Both the position numbers and the translations under genes were made by a program. Below, one piece after another: positions 8,735 through 17,253 of a stretch of 39,240 nt of DNA; the first letter of the stretch is position 1, and each line of letters opens with the position of its first letter. The DNA comes from Lysobacteraceae bacterium CU05-9 (GTDB taxonomy: Bacteria; Pseudomonadota; Gammaproteobacteria; Xanthomonadales; Xanthomonadaceae): NCBI GenBank assembly GCA_007556525.1, contig SWJS01000010.1, positions 1 to 39,240 on the forward strand, in the 5' to 3' direction. The notes beneath the pieces are model-generated. The model was not told the origin of the DNA. It did no database searches and saw nothing but the letters and a program-made list of their open reading frames with translations.

Positions 8735-10054
8735 TTACCCTGGCAAAATCATCGACACGCACAACCCACCGTCTTCGCGATTCGCAAGGCTCAGGCGACC
8801 ACCATGCGCTTCGGCAATCTCACGCGACAGCGCGAGACCCAAACCGGTGCCGCTTCGCTTCGTCGAATAAAACGGCAGCAACGCCTGCGACAGCACTGAA
8901 TCCGACATCCCCTGCCCGCGGTCGAGCACATCAATGCGCCACGCATCCGGCAAACGTCGCAGCTCAATCGCAACATCGTTGGAGTCACCACCGGCCTCGT
9001 GCGCATTTTTGAGGAGATTCAATAACGCTTGCTCAACTTGGCTCACATCGACCGACACCATCGCGAGTGCATGCGCTCGATCCCACGCAAACGGAATCTG
9101 CGATTGCAACCGGTCAAAAATCCCCTGCCACTCCACACCCTGCCTACGCGGTTCGGGCAACTTCGCAAACCGTGCATAGCCACGGATGAATTCCTCAAGA
9201 TGCCGTGCGCGGTCTTCAATCGTCTCGAGTGCTTGGGGCAATTTCTCAGGCTGCTGACGCTCCAGCAAGATGCGCGATGAATGTGCGAGCGATGCGATCG
9301 GCGCCAACGAATTGTTGAGCTCGTGGGAGATGATGCGGATGAGATTTTTCCATGTCCGCACTTCCTGACGACGCAACTCTGTGGTCAATTGCCGTAACAA
9401 AAGCAACTCATGCGGCGTCCCATTAATCCGGAATCGCCGACGCGTCAGTTGAATCACGTCCTCATCGTCCGCCTCTCCGACACTGAATACCGCATCCCCG
9501 CCTGCATCCATCGCATCACGCAACGCTGAGTGCGTTTCCGCGAGTACATGATCGAGTTGCATGCCTTCCATGCGCTGACCTTCATGCAGCATCTGCCGCG
9601 CTGCGACATTCGCCAACACAATGTGATCGTGGGAATCGATGAGGAGGATGGCGACGGGTGTGTTTTGGACGACGGTGTCCAGCATCAACTCGCGCTGTGC
9701 GAGGGCAATGCGTTCTTCGCGCAACGTATCGCCGAGATGATTATGTGCCTTGACCAACGGCGTCAACGACGTGTCCGTCTCCGCAAGGCTGAAATTGAAT
9801 TCACCGTCACGATAGCTGGCGATCACGGAGGTTAACGCACGACGGATTTTGGCTTCGCGTTTGTAGAGTTGATACGCCACGATGCTGGCAATGAACCAAG
9901 GCACTATCGCCGCGAGAAGCACGTTAAGCGTTTCCGCTTTCTCAAAATACAAAACAACCGGCGCAACCAACCCGACCACTGCACATAAGCACAGTGTTCC
10001 GATCATCAAGAATTGCCGGTTCACGGTGATTGCACTACTCCCGCTCGATGCCAT
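8735..10054 (-). CDS. NtrY-like membrane sensor histidine kinase
   Basis: 439 residues from the ATG at 10054, overlapping the response-regulator end by 20 bases; a GTG at 10024 is an alternative start. Two transmembrane segments (about 15-37 and 43-63) are separated by only a few residues, so there is almost no periplasmic sensor domain. A HAMP-like linker and a PAS-like region (about 125-225) follow. The H-box ISHELNNSLAP has His244; the ATPase domain has Asn350 (NLLKNAHEA), DRGQGM (378-383) and GTGLGLALS (402-410). The short loop suggests membrane or transporter sensing, as in BceS-type intramembrane kinases. It is the last gene of the transporter operon. Confidence 0.85.
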   Translation of the reverse strand: MASSGSSAITVNRQFLMIGTLCLCAVVGLVAPVVLYFEKAETLNVLLAAIVPWFIASIVAYQLYKREAKIRRALTSVIASYRDGEFNFSLAETDTSLTPLVKAHNHLGDTLREERIALAQRELMLDTVVQNTPVAILLIDSHDHIVLANVAARQMLHEGQRMEGMQLDHVLAETHSALRDAMDAGGDAVFSVGEADDEDVIQLTRRRFRINGTPHELLLLRQLTTELRRQEVRTWKNLIRIISHELNNSLAPIASLAHSSRILLERQQPEKLPQALETIEDRARHLEEFIRGYARFAKLPEPRRQGVEWQGIFDRLQSQIPFAWDRAHALAMVSVDVSQVEQALLNLLKNAHEAGGDSNDVAIELRRLPDAWRIDVLDRGQGMSDSVLSQALLPFYSTKRSGTGLGLALSREIAEAHGGRLSLANREDGGLCVSMILPG

Positions 10055-11372
10055 GCGCCGACATACGGCGATACAGCGCCTGACGCGACAAGCCAAGTTC
10101 CGCTGCTGCTTGTGCGATCACGCCACGATGTTTGGAGAGTGCCGCGCGAACATCCGCAGCTGTTGGCTCGTTCGCATCCGATAACGCAACACGGCTTGGC
10201 AGCATCAAATGCTCTGCGGCGATCTCGTCGCCGGTTGCCAAAACAGCCGCACGTTGAATCGCAGTCTTCAGCTCACGCACATTGCCCGGCCAGTCGTATT
10301 GCATCAATGCTTGCTCGGCAGCCTCACTCAACACTTTCTCGCTCGGCAAGAAATACCTTGCCAGCGGCAAAATATCATCCGTCCGATCCTTCAGCGGTTT
10401 CAAGTTCACCGTGACGCCATTAATGCGATACAGCAGATCCTGGCGGAACTTGCCCGTGCGCACCAATTCGTCGACGTCCGCACTCGTTGCGGCAAGAATT
10501 CGTAGATTCACGTGACGTTCGCGCGTACTACCTAACCGCGAAAACTTACCGGTTTCGATTGCACGCAACAACTTCGTTTGACTCTCAGGAGTCAACGCTG
10601 CAATTTCATCAAGGAACAGCGTTCCACCATCAGCGGATTCCAGCTTGCCGCTGCGTGCTTTAGTCACACCCGCAAACGCACCCGCTTCTGCACCAAACAA
10701 CTCCGACTCGATCAAGTCTTCAGGCAATGCGCCGCAATTCAACGACACCATCGGTCCGTGACTGACCGAGGAGTTCGCATGGATCAATTGCGCGAGACGA
10801 TCTTTCCCCGCCCCGCTCGGACCCTGAATCAACACCGGCAACGGTGACTTAGCCACCTGACACGCCAGCGTCAAAGCTTGCTCACTGACTTCATCCGCAA
10901 ACACAAATTCACGCAGATCATAGTGACGTCGCAACGATGCATGACGCTCTTCTCGCGCACGACGGCGCTTCACGGACGCACGCTGCAAATCATGCAACTC
11001 AATCAAGGTCAAAGCCGAGGCGACCAGCTTGTTGTCATCCCACGGCTTTGCGATGTAATCGGCGGCACCGGCTTTTACCAATGCGACGGCATGTTCCAAA
11101 TGTGTCCATGCCGTCAGCAGGATAATCGGCATGTCCGGCGATAACGCGCGCAACTCATGGAACAGGACAATCCCTTCAATGCCTGACGTGGTGTCTGCCC
11201 CGAAGTTCATGTCCTGGATCACCAGATCAATGTCACCACGTTGAATGCGCTTAGCGCCTTCGTTGGCGTTCGTCACCGACTCGACATCGATGCCATGCAA
11301 CGCAAACAAAACCTCCAGCGCCATCCCCACGCTGGAGTTATCGTCAATGACTAAAATTTTCGGCATGGCCAT
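10035..11372 (-). CDS. NtrC-type response regulator with altered GAFTGA loop
   Basis: 445 residues: receiver domain (phospho-acceptor Asp54, Thr87, Lys109), AAA+ domain (Walker A GPSGAGKD 184-191, Walker B LFLDE 252-256) and Fis-type helix-turn-helix (about 405-440, ELGLSRQALYRRM). The loop that contacts sigma-54, normally GAFTGA, reads GAFAGV at 231-236. Loss of the threonine abolishes sigma-54 activation in well-studied members, and some relatives such as TyrR act at sigma-70 promoters instead. An ATG at 11366 is an alternative start. It follows the second permease by 18 bases and pairs with the kinase encoded next. Confidence 0.87.
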   Translation of the reverse strand: MAMPKILVIDDNSSVGMALEVLFALHGIDVESVTNANEGAKRIQRGDIDLVIQDMNFGADTTSGIEGIVLFHELRALSPDMPIILLTAWTHLEHAVALVKAGAADYIAKPWDDNKLVASALTLIELHDLQRASVKRRRAREERHASLRRHYDLREFVFADEVSEQALTLACQVAKSPLPVLIQGPSGAGKDRLAQLIHANSSVSHGPMVSLNCGALPEDLIESELFGAEAGAFAGVTKARSGKLESADGGTLFLDEIAALTPESQTKLLRAIETGKFSRLGSTRERHVNLRILAATSADVDELVRTGKFRQDLLYRINGVTVNLKPLKDRTDDILPLARYFLPSEKVLSEAAEQALMQYDWPGNVRELKTAIQRAAVLATGDEIAAEHLMLPSRVALSDANEPTAADVRAALSKHRGVIAQAAAELGLSRQALYRRMSAHGIERE

Positions 11373-11390
11373 AAGTTTAGCCGACTCTCC

Positions 11391-12617
11391 TTAGACGCTG
11401 CGAGTTGCCGTCGCCGGCGGAATCGAGGCGGCCCGCAATGCCGGCGCCAACACAGCCAACTGTCCGAGCACCCACAAGATGACTGCACCAACTGGCAGGT
11501 ACATCCACGGCAAGCGCGGCATTTCATACTTGCTCATCAACAGCTGATTCAATGCGAATGCCAAAACCATCCCCAGCACCACACCCATCGTCACGATCAG
11601 GAAGTTCTCGGTTTGGAAGTAACGCAGGATGTCCGACTTCGTTGCACCCAAGGCGCGACGCACACCAATTTGCTTTGTACGTTGTTGGACCCAGAAGCTC
11701 GCGAGACCCACGATTCCGAATGCCGTGATCAACAGCAACACACCCGCCACAATCGAGAGCATCCACGCCATCGAGCGATCTGCGGCGTAGTAGTCCTTGC
11801 GCATGTCGGTGAACGTCGACAAGTTGCCGGTGATGCGGCGCGGATAGGCTTTCATCAACGCATCGTTTGCATTCTTCAACACCGCAGCTGGATCCGAGCC
11901 TTCCTTAACCCGCACGATGTATTGACCGGTGAAATCGACTGGCATCCGTACAGGTGCAATCAACGTATAAGGGCGTGCTTGCGAACCCATGAAGTTGCCG
12001 GGCCGCACCAAGTTTTCGACGATTCCGATAATGACCATTGGTTTAGGTTCACCCATGTAGACAGATTTGCCGACGGCATTTTGGCCTGGGAACAGCTTTT
12101 CGGCCAACGCCTTCGTGACAATCACGCGACCATATGAAAGCGCTCCGAAATCACCGGCGGTCCTTACGGTTTCGAAATCATCCGCATTGAACTTGCGCCC
12201 GGCAATCAACTTGACGCCCAACGTATCGAGGACGCCATCATCACCCATCGTGATACCGGCGCTTGTGTATTCCTTGCCTTCGACACTTGTTGTGATGCCC
12301 GAGTTCGACGAGTTCGATGTGAGCGGCACTTGATTCACGACCGTTGCATTCGCAACACCCGGAACAGCGCGCAGAACTGCAAGATCTTCCGTCGTCCGAG
12401 GCCAAATTTGATCATCGGCAGTTAACGGACCGCTCTCGATTTTCACGAGATGGGCTTCATCAACTCCGGTCGGTAAGTTAATGTCGGCGATGCGGCGCGA
12501 AATCAAATCAAACGCGTTGCATAAGATCGCGCAGGTCAATGCCACCTCGAGCACCAAGATCAGCACGGCGCCTTTGTGGCGGGCAAGACTGGAAAAAATA
12601 GGTCTAATCGCATTCAT
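11391..12617 (-). CDS. ABC transporter permease, FtsX/MacB type (second)
   Basis: 408 residues. One N-terminal transmembrane helix (about 15-37) is followed by a large periplasmic domain (about 45-275) and three C-terminal helices forming the FtsX domain, with the conserved cytoplasmic segment QRTKQIGVRRALGATKSDIL. This is the MacB topology without a fused ATPase. It should form a heterodimer with the permease encoded just upstream (4-base gap). Such systems use ATP to drive periplasmic extrusion of peptides, lipoproteins or toxic compounds through an adaptor and an outer-membrane channel. Confidence 0.85.
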   Translation of the reverse strand: MNAIRPIFSSLARHKGAVLILVLEVALTCAILCNAFDLISRRIADINLPTGVDEAHLVKIESGPLTADDQIWPRTTEDLAVLRAVPGVANATVVNQVPLTSNSSNSGITTSVEGKEYTSAGITMGDDGVLDTLGVKLIAGRKFNADDFETVRTAGDFGALSYGRVIVTKALAEKLFPGQNAVGKSVYMGEPKPMVIIGIVENLVRPGNFMGSQARPYTLIAPVRMPVDFTGQYIVRVKEGSDPAAVLKNANDALMKAYPRRITGNLSTFTDMRKDYYAADRSMAWMLSIVAGVLLLITAFGIVGLASFWVQQRTKQIGVRRALGATKSDILRYFQTENFLIVTMGVVLGMVLAFALNQLLMSKYEMPRLPWMYLPVGAVILWVLGQLAVLAPALRAASIPPATATRSV

Positions 12618-12621
12618 GGCA

Positions 12622-13929
12622 TTACTGACTCTTAAGTTGGATGGAAGGACTGATGCGCATTGCTCGCCAGGCAGGCAATGCTCCAGCTAGCAGCGTCACC
12701 ATCACGGAGAGCACGATCGTTGTAATCAACATCAATGGATCAAACTTCGCGAGTGACGCGTAATCAACGGGCTGATGACGAACCGCAAGCAATCCGAGCC
12801 ACGCCAATACCAGACCCAAAACACCACCGGCCACACCAATCAACGCAGACTCCGTGAGGAACTGCCGGAACACATCGGACTTGGTAGCACCGAGTGCACG
12901 ACGCACACCGATCTCACCGCTTCGACGGAGAAACTTCGCCAACAACAATCCAACGACGTTCACCATGCAGACCAACAGGAACCCCAACGCCAACCACAGT
13001 TGCAAGCGAACATCGGATGGAACAACCTTCTTGAAATCCAACCATTCCATGACATTACGGAGACGTGCATTGGGCGGACGGCTGAACCAACCTTCGGCGA
13101 TTTTTTGCTGGGAATATTGCGTTAAGTAGTTCATGTACTTGTCGCGGGCAGCTGCATCCGGAAGCTCAACCCAATAGTTCAACCAATTACATTTCACACC
13201 ACGGTCAGTAGAAGTTTGGCCCTCGCCGATGCGAGCATTGCAGTCCATATTGCCGGCGTAGGAAAGATTGAGCTCGCGTGCTGTGGAGTACGGCACATAG
13301 ACCTTCTCTTCACCGCTGAAACGCCCGGAAGCCAAGTCATAAAATCTCGGTGCAACTTTCCACTCGCCAACAACGCCAATGATCTGGAAAGGCTGCTGGC
13401 CGATGTTGATGGTTTGGCCGATTGGATTTTTGTCACCGAACTTCTTTTCGGCCAATTGATGGTTGATCAACGTGACACGGGCTTTGTTGTTGTCCTCTTC
13501 CTTCGTCCAAGCGCGGCCTGCCTTGATTGGCACGTCGAACATTGCGAAAAAATCAGAGTTGGCATGACGAGTTGCCACGCGTCCGGGAACATCCTGACCG
13601 CCTGGCAGCTCAACGATCGAGTCACCACCATTGGTGATGGTTTGACGGAATGCCTTTCCATCCGCGAGCAAATCTTCTGCATCCAAGCGCGTAAGATCGC
13701 CAGGCGGTTCGTTGTCCTTACCTTCGTAATCCTTCGGATAGCTGTCGACTTGGACACGGTAGAGAACGTCGCTTTTCGCCGGGATGGGATCACCTGACAA
13801 AACTCGATACACCGTCAACGTCGTCATCGTCGCACCGATGCCAATCGCAATGGTGAGAATCATCAGCGCTGTCAAAACTTTATTCCGTTTCAAACTCCGC
13901 CGCGCCAATTTCAAGTAATAAGCAAACAT
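12622..13929 (-). CDS. ABC transporter permease, FtsX/MacB type (first)
   Basis: 435 residues with the same topology as its downstream paralogue: helix at about 18-42 (ALMILTIAIGIGATMTTLTV), a periplasmic domain to about 315, then three helices with RSGEIGVRRALGATKSDVF between the first two. The two permeases share the RRALGATKSD motif but differ in their periplasmic domains, suggesting a heteromeric pair. The gene starts 3 bases after the ATPase stop. Confidence 0.86.
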   Translation of the reverse strand: MFAYYLKLARRSLKRNKVLTALMILTIAIGIGATMTTLTVYRVLSGDPIPAKSDVLYRVQVDSYPKDYEGKDNEPPGDLTRLDAEDLLADGKAFRQTITNGGDSIVELPGGQDVPGRVATRHANSDFFAMFDVPIKAGRAWTKEEDNNKARVTLINHQLAEKKFGDKNPIGQTINIGQQPFQIIGVVGEWKVAPRFYDLASGRFSGEEKVYVPYSTARELNLSYAGNMDCNARIGEGQTSTDRGVKCNWLNYWVELPDAAARDKYMNYLTQYSQQKIAEGWFSRPPNARLRNVMEWLDFKKVVPSDVRLQLWLALGFLLVCMVNVVGLLLAKFLRRSGEIGVRRALGATKSDVFRQFLTESALIGVAGGVLGLVLAWLGLLAVRHQPVDYASLAKFDPLMLITTIVLSVMVTLLAGALPAWRAMRISPSIQLKSQ

Positions 13930-13932
13930 GGC

Positions 13933-14655
13933 TTAGACTCCTGCCGCGACCGCGATGCTTTCGGATGGACGATACAAACCCTGCGGACGCACAACATCGG
14001 TTGCGATGCCGTCGACGATATGCACGTTGCGTTGAGCGCGCGCGGCGAGTTCCGGATCGTGCGTGACCATGACGATCGTGGTGCCTTGCGAGTTGATGTC
14101 TTCGAGCAATTCCATGATGCCGCGTGCCATCGAAGAGTCGAGGTTACCCGTCGGTTCGTCGGCCAGTAACAGACGCGGCGAACCGGCCAATGCCCGCGCG
14201 ATTGCTGCACGTTGCTGCTGACCACCTGACAATTCCGATGGATAGTGCTTCATGCGTGCGCCCAATCCAACATCACTCAACGCCTTCTCGATACGCTCAC
14301 GACGTTCCTTCGAAGGCATACCGCGATAACGCAACGGCACATCCACGTTGTCGAACAAATTGAGATCCGGAATGAGATTGAAGCCTTGGAATATGAAGCC
14401 GATTTTTTGGTTACGCAAACGCGAACGTTCCGCATCATTCAAGTTGCTGACGTCATGACCATCGAGCACGTATTGACCGCTTGTGAAATCTTCGAGCAGA
14501 CCGGCGATGTTGAGGAACGTGGTTTTGCCGGAGCCCGACGGACCGGTGACTGCGACGAACTCACCTTCCGCGACTTGCAGATCCATCGCGCGCAACGCAT
14601 GCGTCTCCACCAATTCCGTGCGGTAAACCTTGGTAATTTGATTCATTTGCAACAT
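13933..14655 (-). CDS. ABC transporter ATPase, MacB/LolD type
   Basis: 240 residues from the ATG at 14655, with AAGGA 9 bases upstream; a TTG at 14661 is in frame but too close to that site. Walker A is GPSGSGKT (38-45), the Q-loop lies in IGFIFQGFNLI, the signature is LSGGQQQR, Walker B is LLLADEPTGNLD and the switch histidine is in MVTHD. These are the features of the type VII (MacB/LolD/FtsE) ATPases that power FtsX-type permeases. Confidence 0.92.
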   Translation of the reverse strand: MLQMNQITKVYRTELVETHALRAMDLQVAEGEFVAVTGPSGSGKTTFLNIAGLLEDFTSGQYVLDGHDVSNLNDAERSRLRNQKIGFIFQGFNLIPDLNLFDNVDVPLRYRGMPSKERRERIEKALSDVGLGARMKHYPSELSGGQQQRAAIARALAGSPRLLLADEPTGNLDSSMARGIMELLEDINSQGTTIVMVTHDPELAARAQRNVHIVDGIATDVVRPQGLYRPSESIAVAAGV

Positions 14656-14686
14656 GGTCAATTTTCCTTTTGCATTCCAAAAATAA

Positions 14687-15961
14687 TTAATTCACCCGAA
14701 CCAGATCGTCCGGTTTAAAATCTTCCGCACCTGAAACAATGACGCGATCGCCCTGCTTCAAACCACGCTTGATTTCGATTTCTTCCACGCTCCCGACGCC
14801 CAGTTCGACAGGGATGCGCGTTGCCGTGCCATCCTTGATGACCCACGCACCGCTGCTTTGTGCATCGAGGGAAGGACCGCGTTCGACTTTGAGAATGTTT
14901 TGGCGCGAACCCAAAACCACCCTTGCCGACAGCCGTTGATTCTGACGAAGCTCCGCAGGTTGTTGACCTGGCTCGAAGCGCACGCGCACGCTCACTTCAC
15001 CATTCACAACTTCCGGCGAGATCGCGGAGATCTGTCCATTGCTTGTGACGTTGTTGCCGGTGAGTTGCGCAGGCAGACCCACGGAGAGTTCACGCGCCTG
15101 ACTTTCCGGCACTTTGATTTCAACTTCAAATTGCTTGAGATCAACGAGGCTCGCGATGGCGGCGTTGCTTTGAACATTTTGGCGTTGACTGACGAAAACC
15201 TGCCCCACCTGCCCATCAAACGGTGCCACGATGCGTAATGAATTGACTTGACGTTGCAGCTCACCGACTACGGCGCGTTGTCGGTCCGCGATAGCCTTAC
15301 GGTTGCGTGCATCAAACTGCATGCTGGCACTTTGCAAACTTGCGTCCTGCCGGGCGTGGTCGATGCCGATGCGTGTTTTGGCGACATCATCTGCGGCTTT
15401 ATCAACGTCCACTTTCGCCACTGCGCCACCTTCGAAGCCGCGCGAATAACGTTGCAATTGACGTTCCGCCGCAACTTGTTCAACGCGTGCTTGGTCGATC
15501 GCTTTCAACGTTGCCGAGCGGTTGAGTTGCGCATCCAATGCAGCGCGCGACACTTGTGCATCGAGACTGGCCAGCGTTGCTTGTTCCTGCGCAAGCAAGC
15601 TGCGCAATTCCGGGCTGTCGATTTCCGCGATGACGTCACCTTGCTTCACGGTGTCACCGGCCACAACGTGCAACGTCACGATGCCACTGCCGATGGCATA
15701 CAAGCTCGGACTGTTTGCAGCGATCACGCGACCTTCTGCCGCAACGTCGCGCACGAGATCACCGCGGGTGACTGTGGCGATGCGCAGGCGTTTTTCGTCC
15801 ACGCTCCGCGCACCGCTCAGCCACGAGGAGGCGGTCCAACCGATCAATGCGAGTAATGCGATGGCACCCGCCGCAAGCAGCCATGTGCGCTTGTTGCGCA
15901 ACACGCTCGTGCGCGTCGTTTCGAGTGCGATGTCCTGGGATCGTGTGTCTTTGATTGCCAT
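14687..15961 (-). CDS. HlyD/MacA-type periplasmic adaptor
   Basis: 424 residues: one N-terminal transmembrane anchor (about 27-48), a lipoyl half-motif (GDTVKQGDVIAEIDSPEL), a long helical hairpin rich in Ala/Gln (about 115-235), the second lipoyl half (IVAPFDGQVGQVFVSQRQNV) and beta-barrel plus membrane-proximal domains. It should link the FtsX-type permeases to an outer-membrane TolC-like channel, not encoded here. It is the first gene of the six-gene operon; the leader at 15962-16086 carries paired palindromes. Confidence 0.88.
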   Translation of the reverse strand: MAIKDTRSQDIALETTRTSVLRNKRTWLLAAGAIALLALIGWTASSWLSGARSVDEKRLRIATVTRGDLVRDVAAEGRVIAANSPSLYAIGSGIVTLHVVAGDTVKQGDVIAEIDSPELRSLLAQEQATLASLDAQVSRAALDAQLNRSATLKAIDQARVEQVAAERQLQRYSRGFEGGAVAKVDVDKAADDVAKTRIGIDHARQDASLQSASMQFDARNRKAIADRQRAVVGELQRQVNSLRIVAPFDGQVGQVFVSQRQNVQSNAAIASLVDLKQFEVEIKVPESQARELSVGLPAQLTGNNVTSNGQISAISPEVVNGEVSVRVRFEPGQQPAELRQNQRLSARVVLGSRQNILKVERGPSLDAQSSGAWVIKDGTATRIPVELGVGSVEEIEIKRGLKQGDRVIVSGAEDFKPDDLVRVN

Positions 15962-16024
15962 GTGTCCACTTTAAGGGTGGATTTTGGTTGTCAAAAAACT
16001 TTCTGGTTGTTTCTAACTAACTGA

Positions 16025-16030
16025 TTTATA
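16025..16030 (-). promoter_or_regulatory. Possible -10 element for the ABC transporter operon
   Basis: On the minus strand this reads TATAAA, in cgttTATAAAtcag. A start about 7 bases on (near 16018) would give a leader of about 57 bases before the adaptor ATG. No good -35 is visible, as expected for an activator-dependent sigma-70 promoter. No GG-N10-GC (sigma-54 -24/-12) arrangement occurs in 15962-16090 on this strand. Confidence 0.4.
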
Positions 16031-16051
16031 ACGATTTCGACACTTGCGAAT

Positions 16052-16065
16052 GTGTCCGCGGACAC
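16052..16065. promoter_or_regulatory. Perfect palindrome, likely operator (proximal)
   Basis: GTGTCCGCGGACAC is a perfect 14-base palindrome. Its centre (16058.5) is about 40 bases upstream of the start inferred from the TATAAA element. It shares TGTCC/GGACA half-sites with the distal palindrome 21 bases away, and a lone TGTCC half-site lies at 15963-15967 beside the adaptor start codon. The best candidate ligand is the cluster's own Fis-type response regulator; this is inference. Confidence 0.55.
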
Positions 16066-16072
16066 TTTCCAA

Positions 16073-16086
16073 TGTCCGAGTGGACA
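16073..16086. promoter_or_regulatory. TGTCC-N4-GGACA palindrome, likely operator (distal)
   Basis: TGTCCGAGTGGACA has 5-base arms around a 4-base spacer. Its centre (16079.5) is exactly 21 bases, two helical turns, from that of the proximal site, so both face the same side of the DNA. It ends 2 bases before the stop codon of the VapB-like gene. Confidence 0.5.
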
Positions 16087-16088
16087 AT

Positions 16089-16289
16089 CTAGTTTCGAGT
16101 GCGTTCGCGTTTGTAGTCATACGTGCCATCCAATTCGAGTGTGCCGAACAGTTCGCGGATTGATGAGTATTGCTTTAGTCGGATGAATTCGCTTAGTGCA
16201 GTTGAGATTGCTTCATCGACAGAATCTGCACCAGTTAGTGCGAGAACCTGGCCCGCCAACTGCGAATCAATGTCCAATTGAATTTTCAT
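16089..16289 (-). CDS. VapB-like antitoxin, no toxin partner
   Basis: 66 residues from the ATG at 16289, preceded by GGAG 8 bases upstream; the longer frame to 16379 lacks such a site. MKIQLDIDSQLAGQVLALTG resembles the ribbon-helix-helix start of VapB-type antitoxins (MKTTLNIDDxL...), followed by SVDEAISTALSEFIRLKQ and a basic, aspartate-containing tail ending TYDYKRERTRN that resembles the toxin-binding tail of VapB. No PIN-domain toxin follows: the next gene on this strand is the adaptor, 127 bases on. It is divergent from a second antitoxin-like gene 59 bases away. It could be a degraded TA locus or a stand-alone regulator. Confidence 0.65.
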   Translation of the reverse strand: MKIQLDIDSQLAGQVLALTGADSVDEAISTALSEFIRLKQYSSIRELFGTLELDGTYDYKRERTRN

Positions 16290-16348
16290 CCTGATTCTCC
16301 AATCAATGGCAATCACACGCACATCCAATTCTATTGCACAATTAGGTA

Positions 16349-16576
16349 ATGAAGACGATCGCATACAACAAGGAAACATTCGGGTTTGAAGAACTCTTGT
16401 GTGAAGTGAGCGCTGCGGATGAGCCCGTCTTGCTCACCGATGCGAATGGACATAGCGTCGTCGCCATGTCGCTCGAGTGTTACCGATCGTATGAAGAAAC
16501 AACGTATCTGCTGCGCAGTCCTCGCAATGCGATGCGACTGATGGAATCGCTGACGTCGTTGGAGAACCGCTACTAA
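16349..16576 (+). CDS. Phd/YefM-type antitoxin, no toxin partner
   Basis: 75 residues. EVSAADEPVLLTDANGHSVVAMSLECYRSYEETTYLLRSPRNAMRLMESL follows the YefM pattern: a strand-turn-strand DNA-binding core with VxxSLxxYxSxxET, then LLxSPxNAxRLxESL. In normal loci a YoeB-type RelE-fold toxin follows; here the stop overlaps the stop of convergent ispD by 4 bases, so there is no room for one. The ribosome-binding site (TTAGG) is weak and close. Together with the VapB-like gene it makes a pair of orphan antitoxins. Confidence 0.75.
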   Translation: MKTIAYNKETFGFEELLCEVSAADEPVLLTDANGHSVVAMSLECYRSYEETTYLLRSPRNAMRLMESLTSLENRY

Positions 16577-17250
16577 GAGCGTTGCGCGAGTATAAACTCC
16601 GCCATCGCCAGATCACCCGGCGTGGTCACTTTGATGTTATCTGCCCTGCCCTCCACGAGCAACGGCGACACGCCGACAAACTCCATCGCTGAGGCTTCGT
16701 CCGTAACAGACGCACCTGCGAACAATGCAGAGTCCAACGCAGCAATCAACGCATCACGTTCAAATACTTGAGGCGTCAACGCACGCCACAACGAAGAACG
16801 ATCCACAGTTCGTACAACGTGTGACGAATCAGAAGACAACTTCAACGTATCTGCAACGGGCGATGCCAACAGCGCACCGGTAGACGACGACACACCCGCT
16901 GCAATAACCGCCGACAAATCATCAGCAGACAGCAACGGTCGCGCCGCATCATGCACAACCGCATGCGTGCAAGACGACGCACGCAACGCATTCAACACCG
17001 AATGCGCACGCGTCTCACCACCGACACAAGTAACAATCGGCTTACCGCACAGCGAAGTCAACGACGACGGAAAGTCCACATCGTCCGCAGCAATCGCAAC
17101 CATCGCGCCGGCGATCAACTCATGCGATAACAGCGCCGACAACGTGTGCTCGAGAATCGAACGACCCGCGAGTGTCAAATATTGTTTCGGCAATGCAGAA
17201 CCAACGCGAGTGCCACGACCCGCTGCAGGAACGATCGCCCAGATGGACAC
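16573..17250 (-). CDS. ispD: 2-C-methyl-D-erythritol 4-phosphate cytidylyltransferase
   Basis: 225 residues starting at GTG 17250, 3 bases after the ftsB stop. The nucleotide-binding start PAAGRGTRVG (8-17) with SALPKQYL, the central HDAARP and the late NIKVTTPGDL are all family signatures. It makes CDP-methylerythritol in the MEP pathway. It is the last gene of pyrG-kdsA-eno-ftsB-ispD and is cut off from ispF by the transporter cluster. Its 3' end overlaps the YefM-like gene by 4 bases. Confidence 0.94.
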   Translation of the reverse strand: MSIWAIVPAAGRGTRVGSALPKQYLTLAGRSILEHTLSALLSHELIAGAMVAIAADDVDFPSSLTSLCGKPIVTCVGGETRAHSVLNALRASSCTHAVVHDAARPLLSADDLSAVIAAGVSSSTGALLASPVADTLKLSSDSSHVVRTVDRSSLWRALTPQVFERDALIAALDSALFAGASVTDEASAMEFVGVSPLLVEGRADNIKVTTPGDLAMAEFILAQRS

Positions 17251-17253
17251 GGC

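Noticed and set aside
15962-16090. Sigma-54 promoter for the transporter operon
   Set aside because: No GG-N10-GC with TGGCAC/TTGC character on the coding strand.
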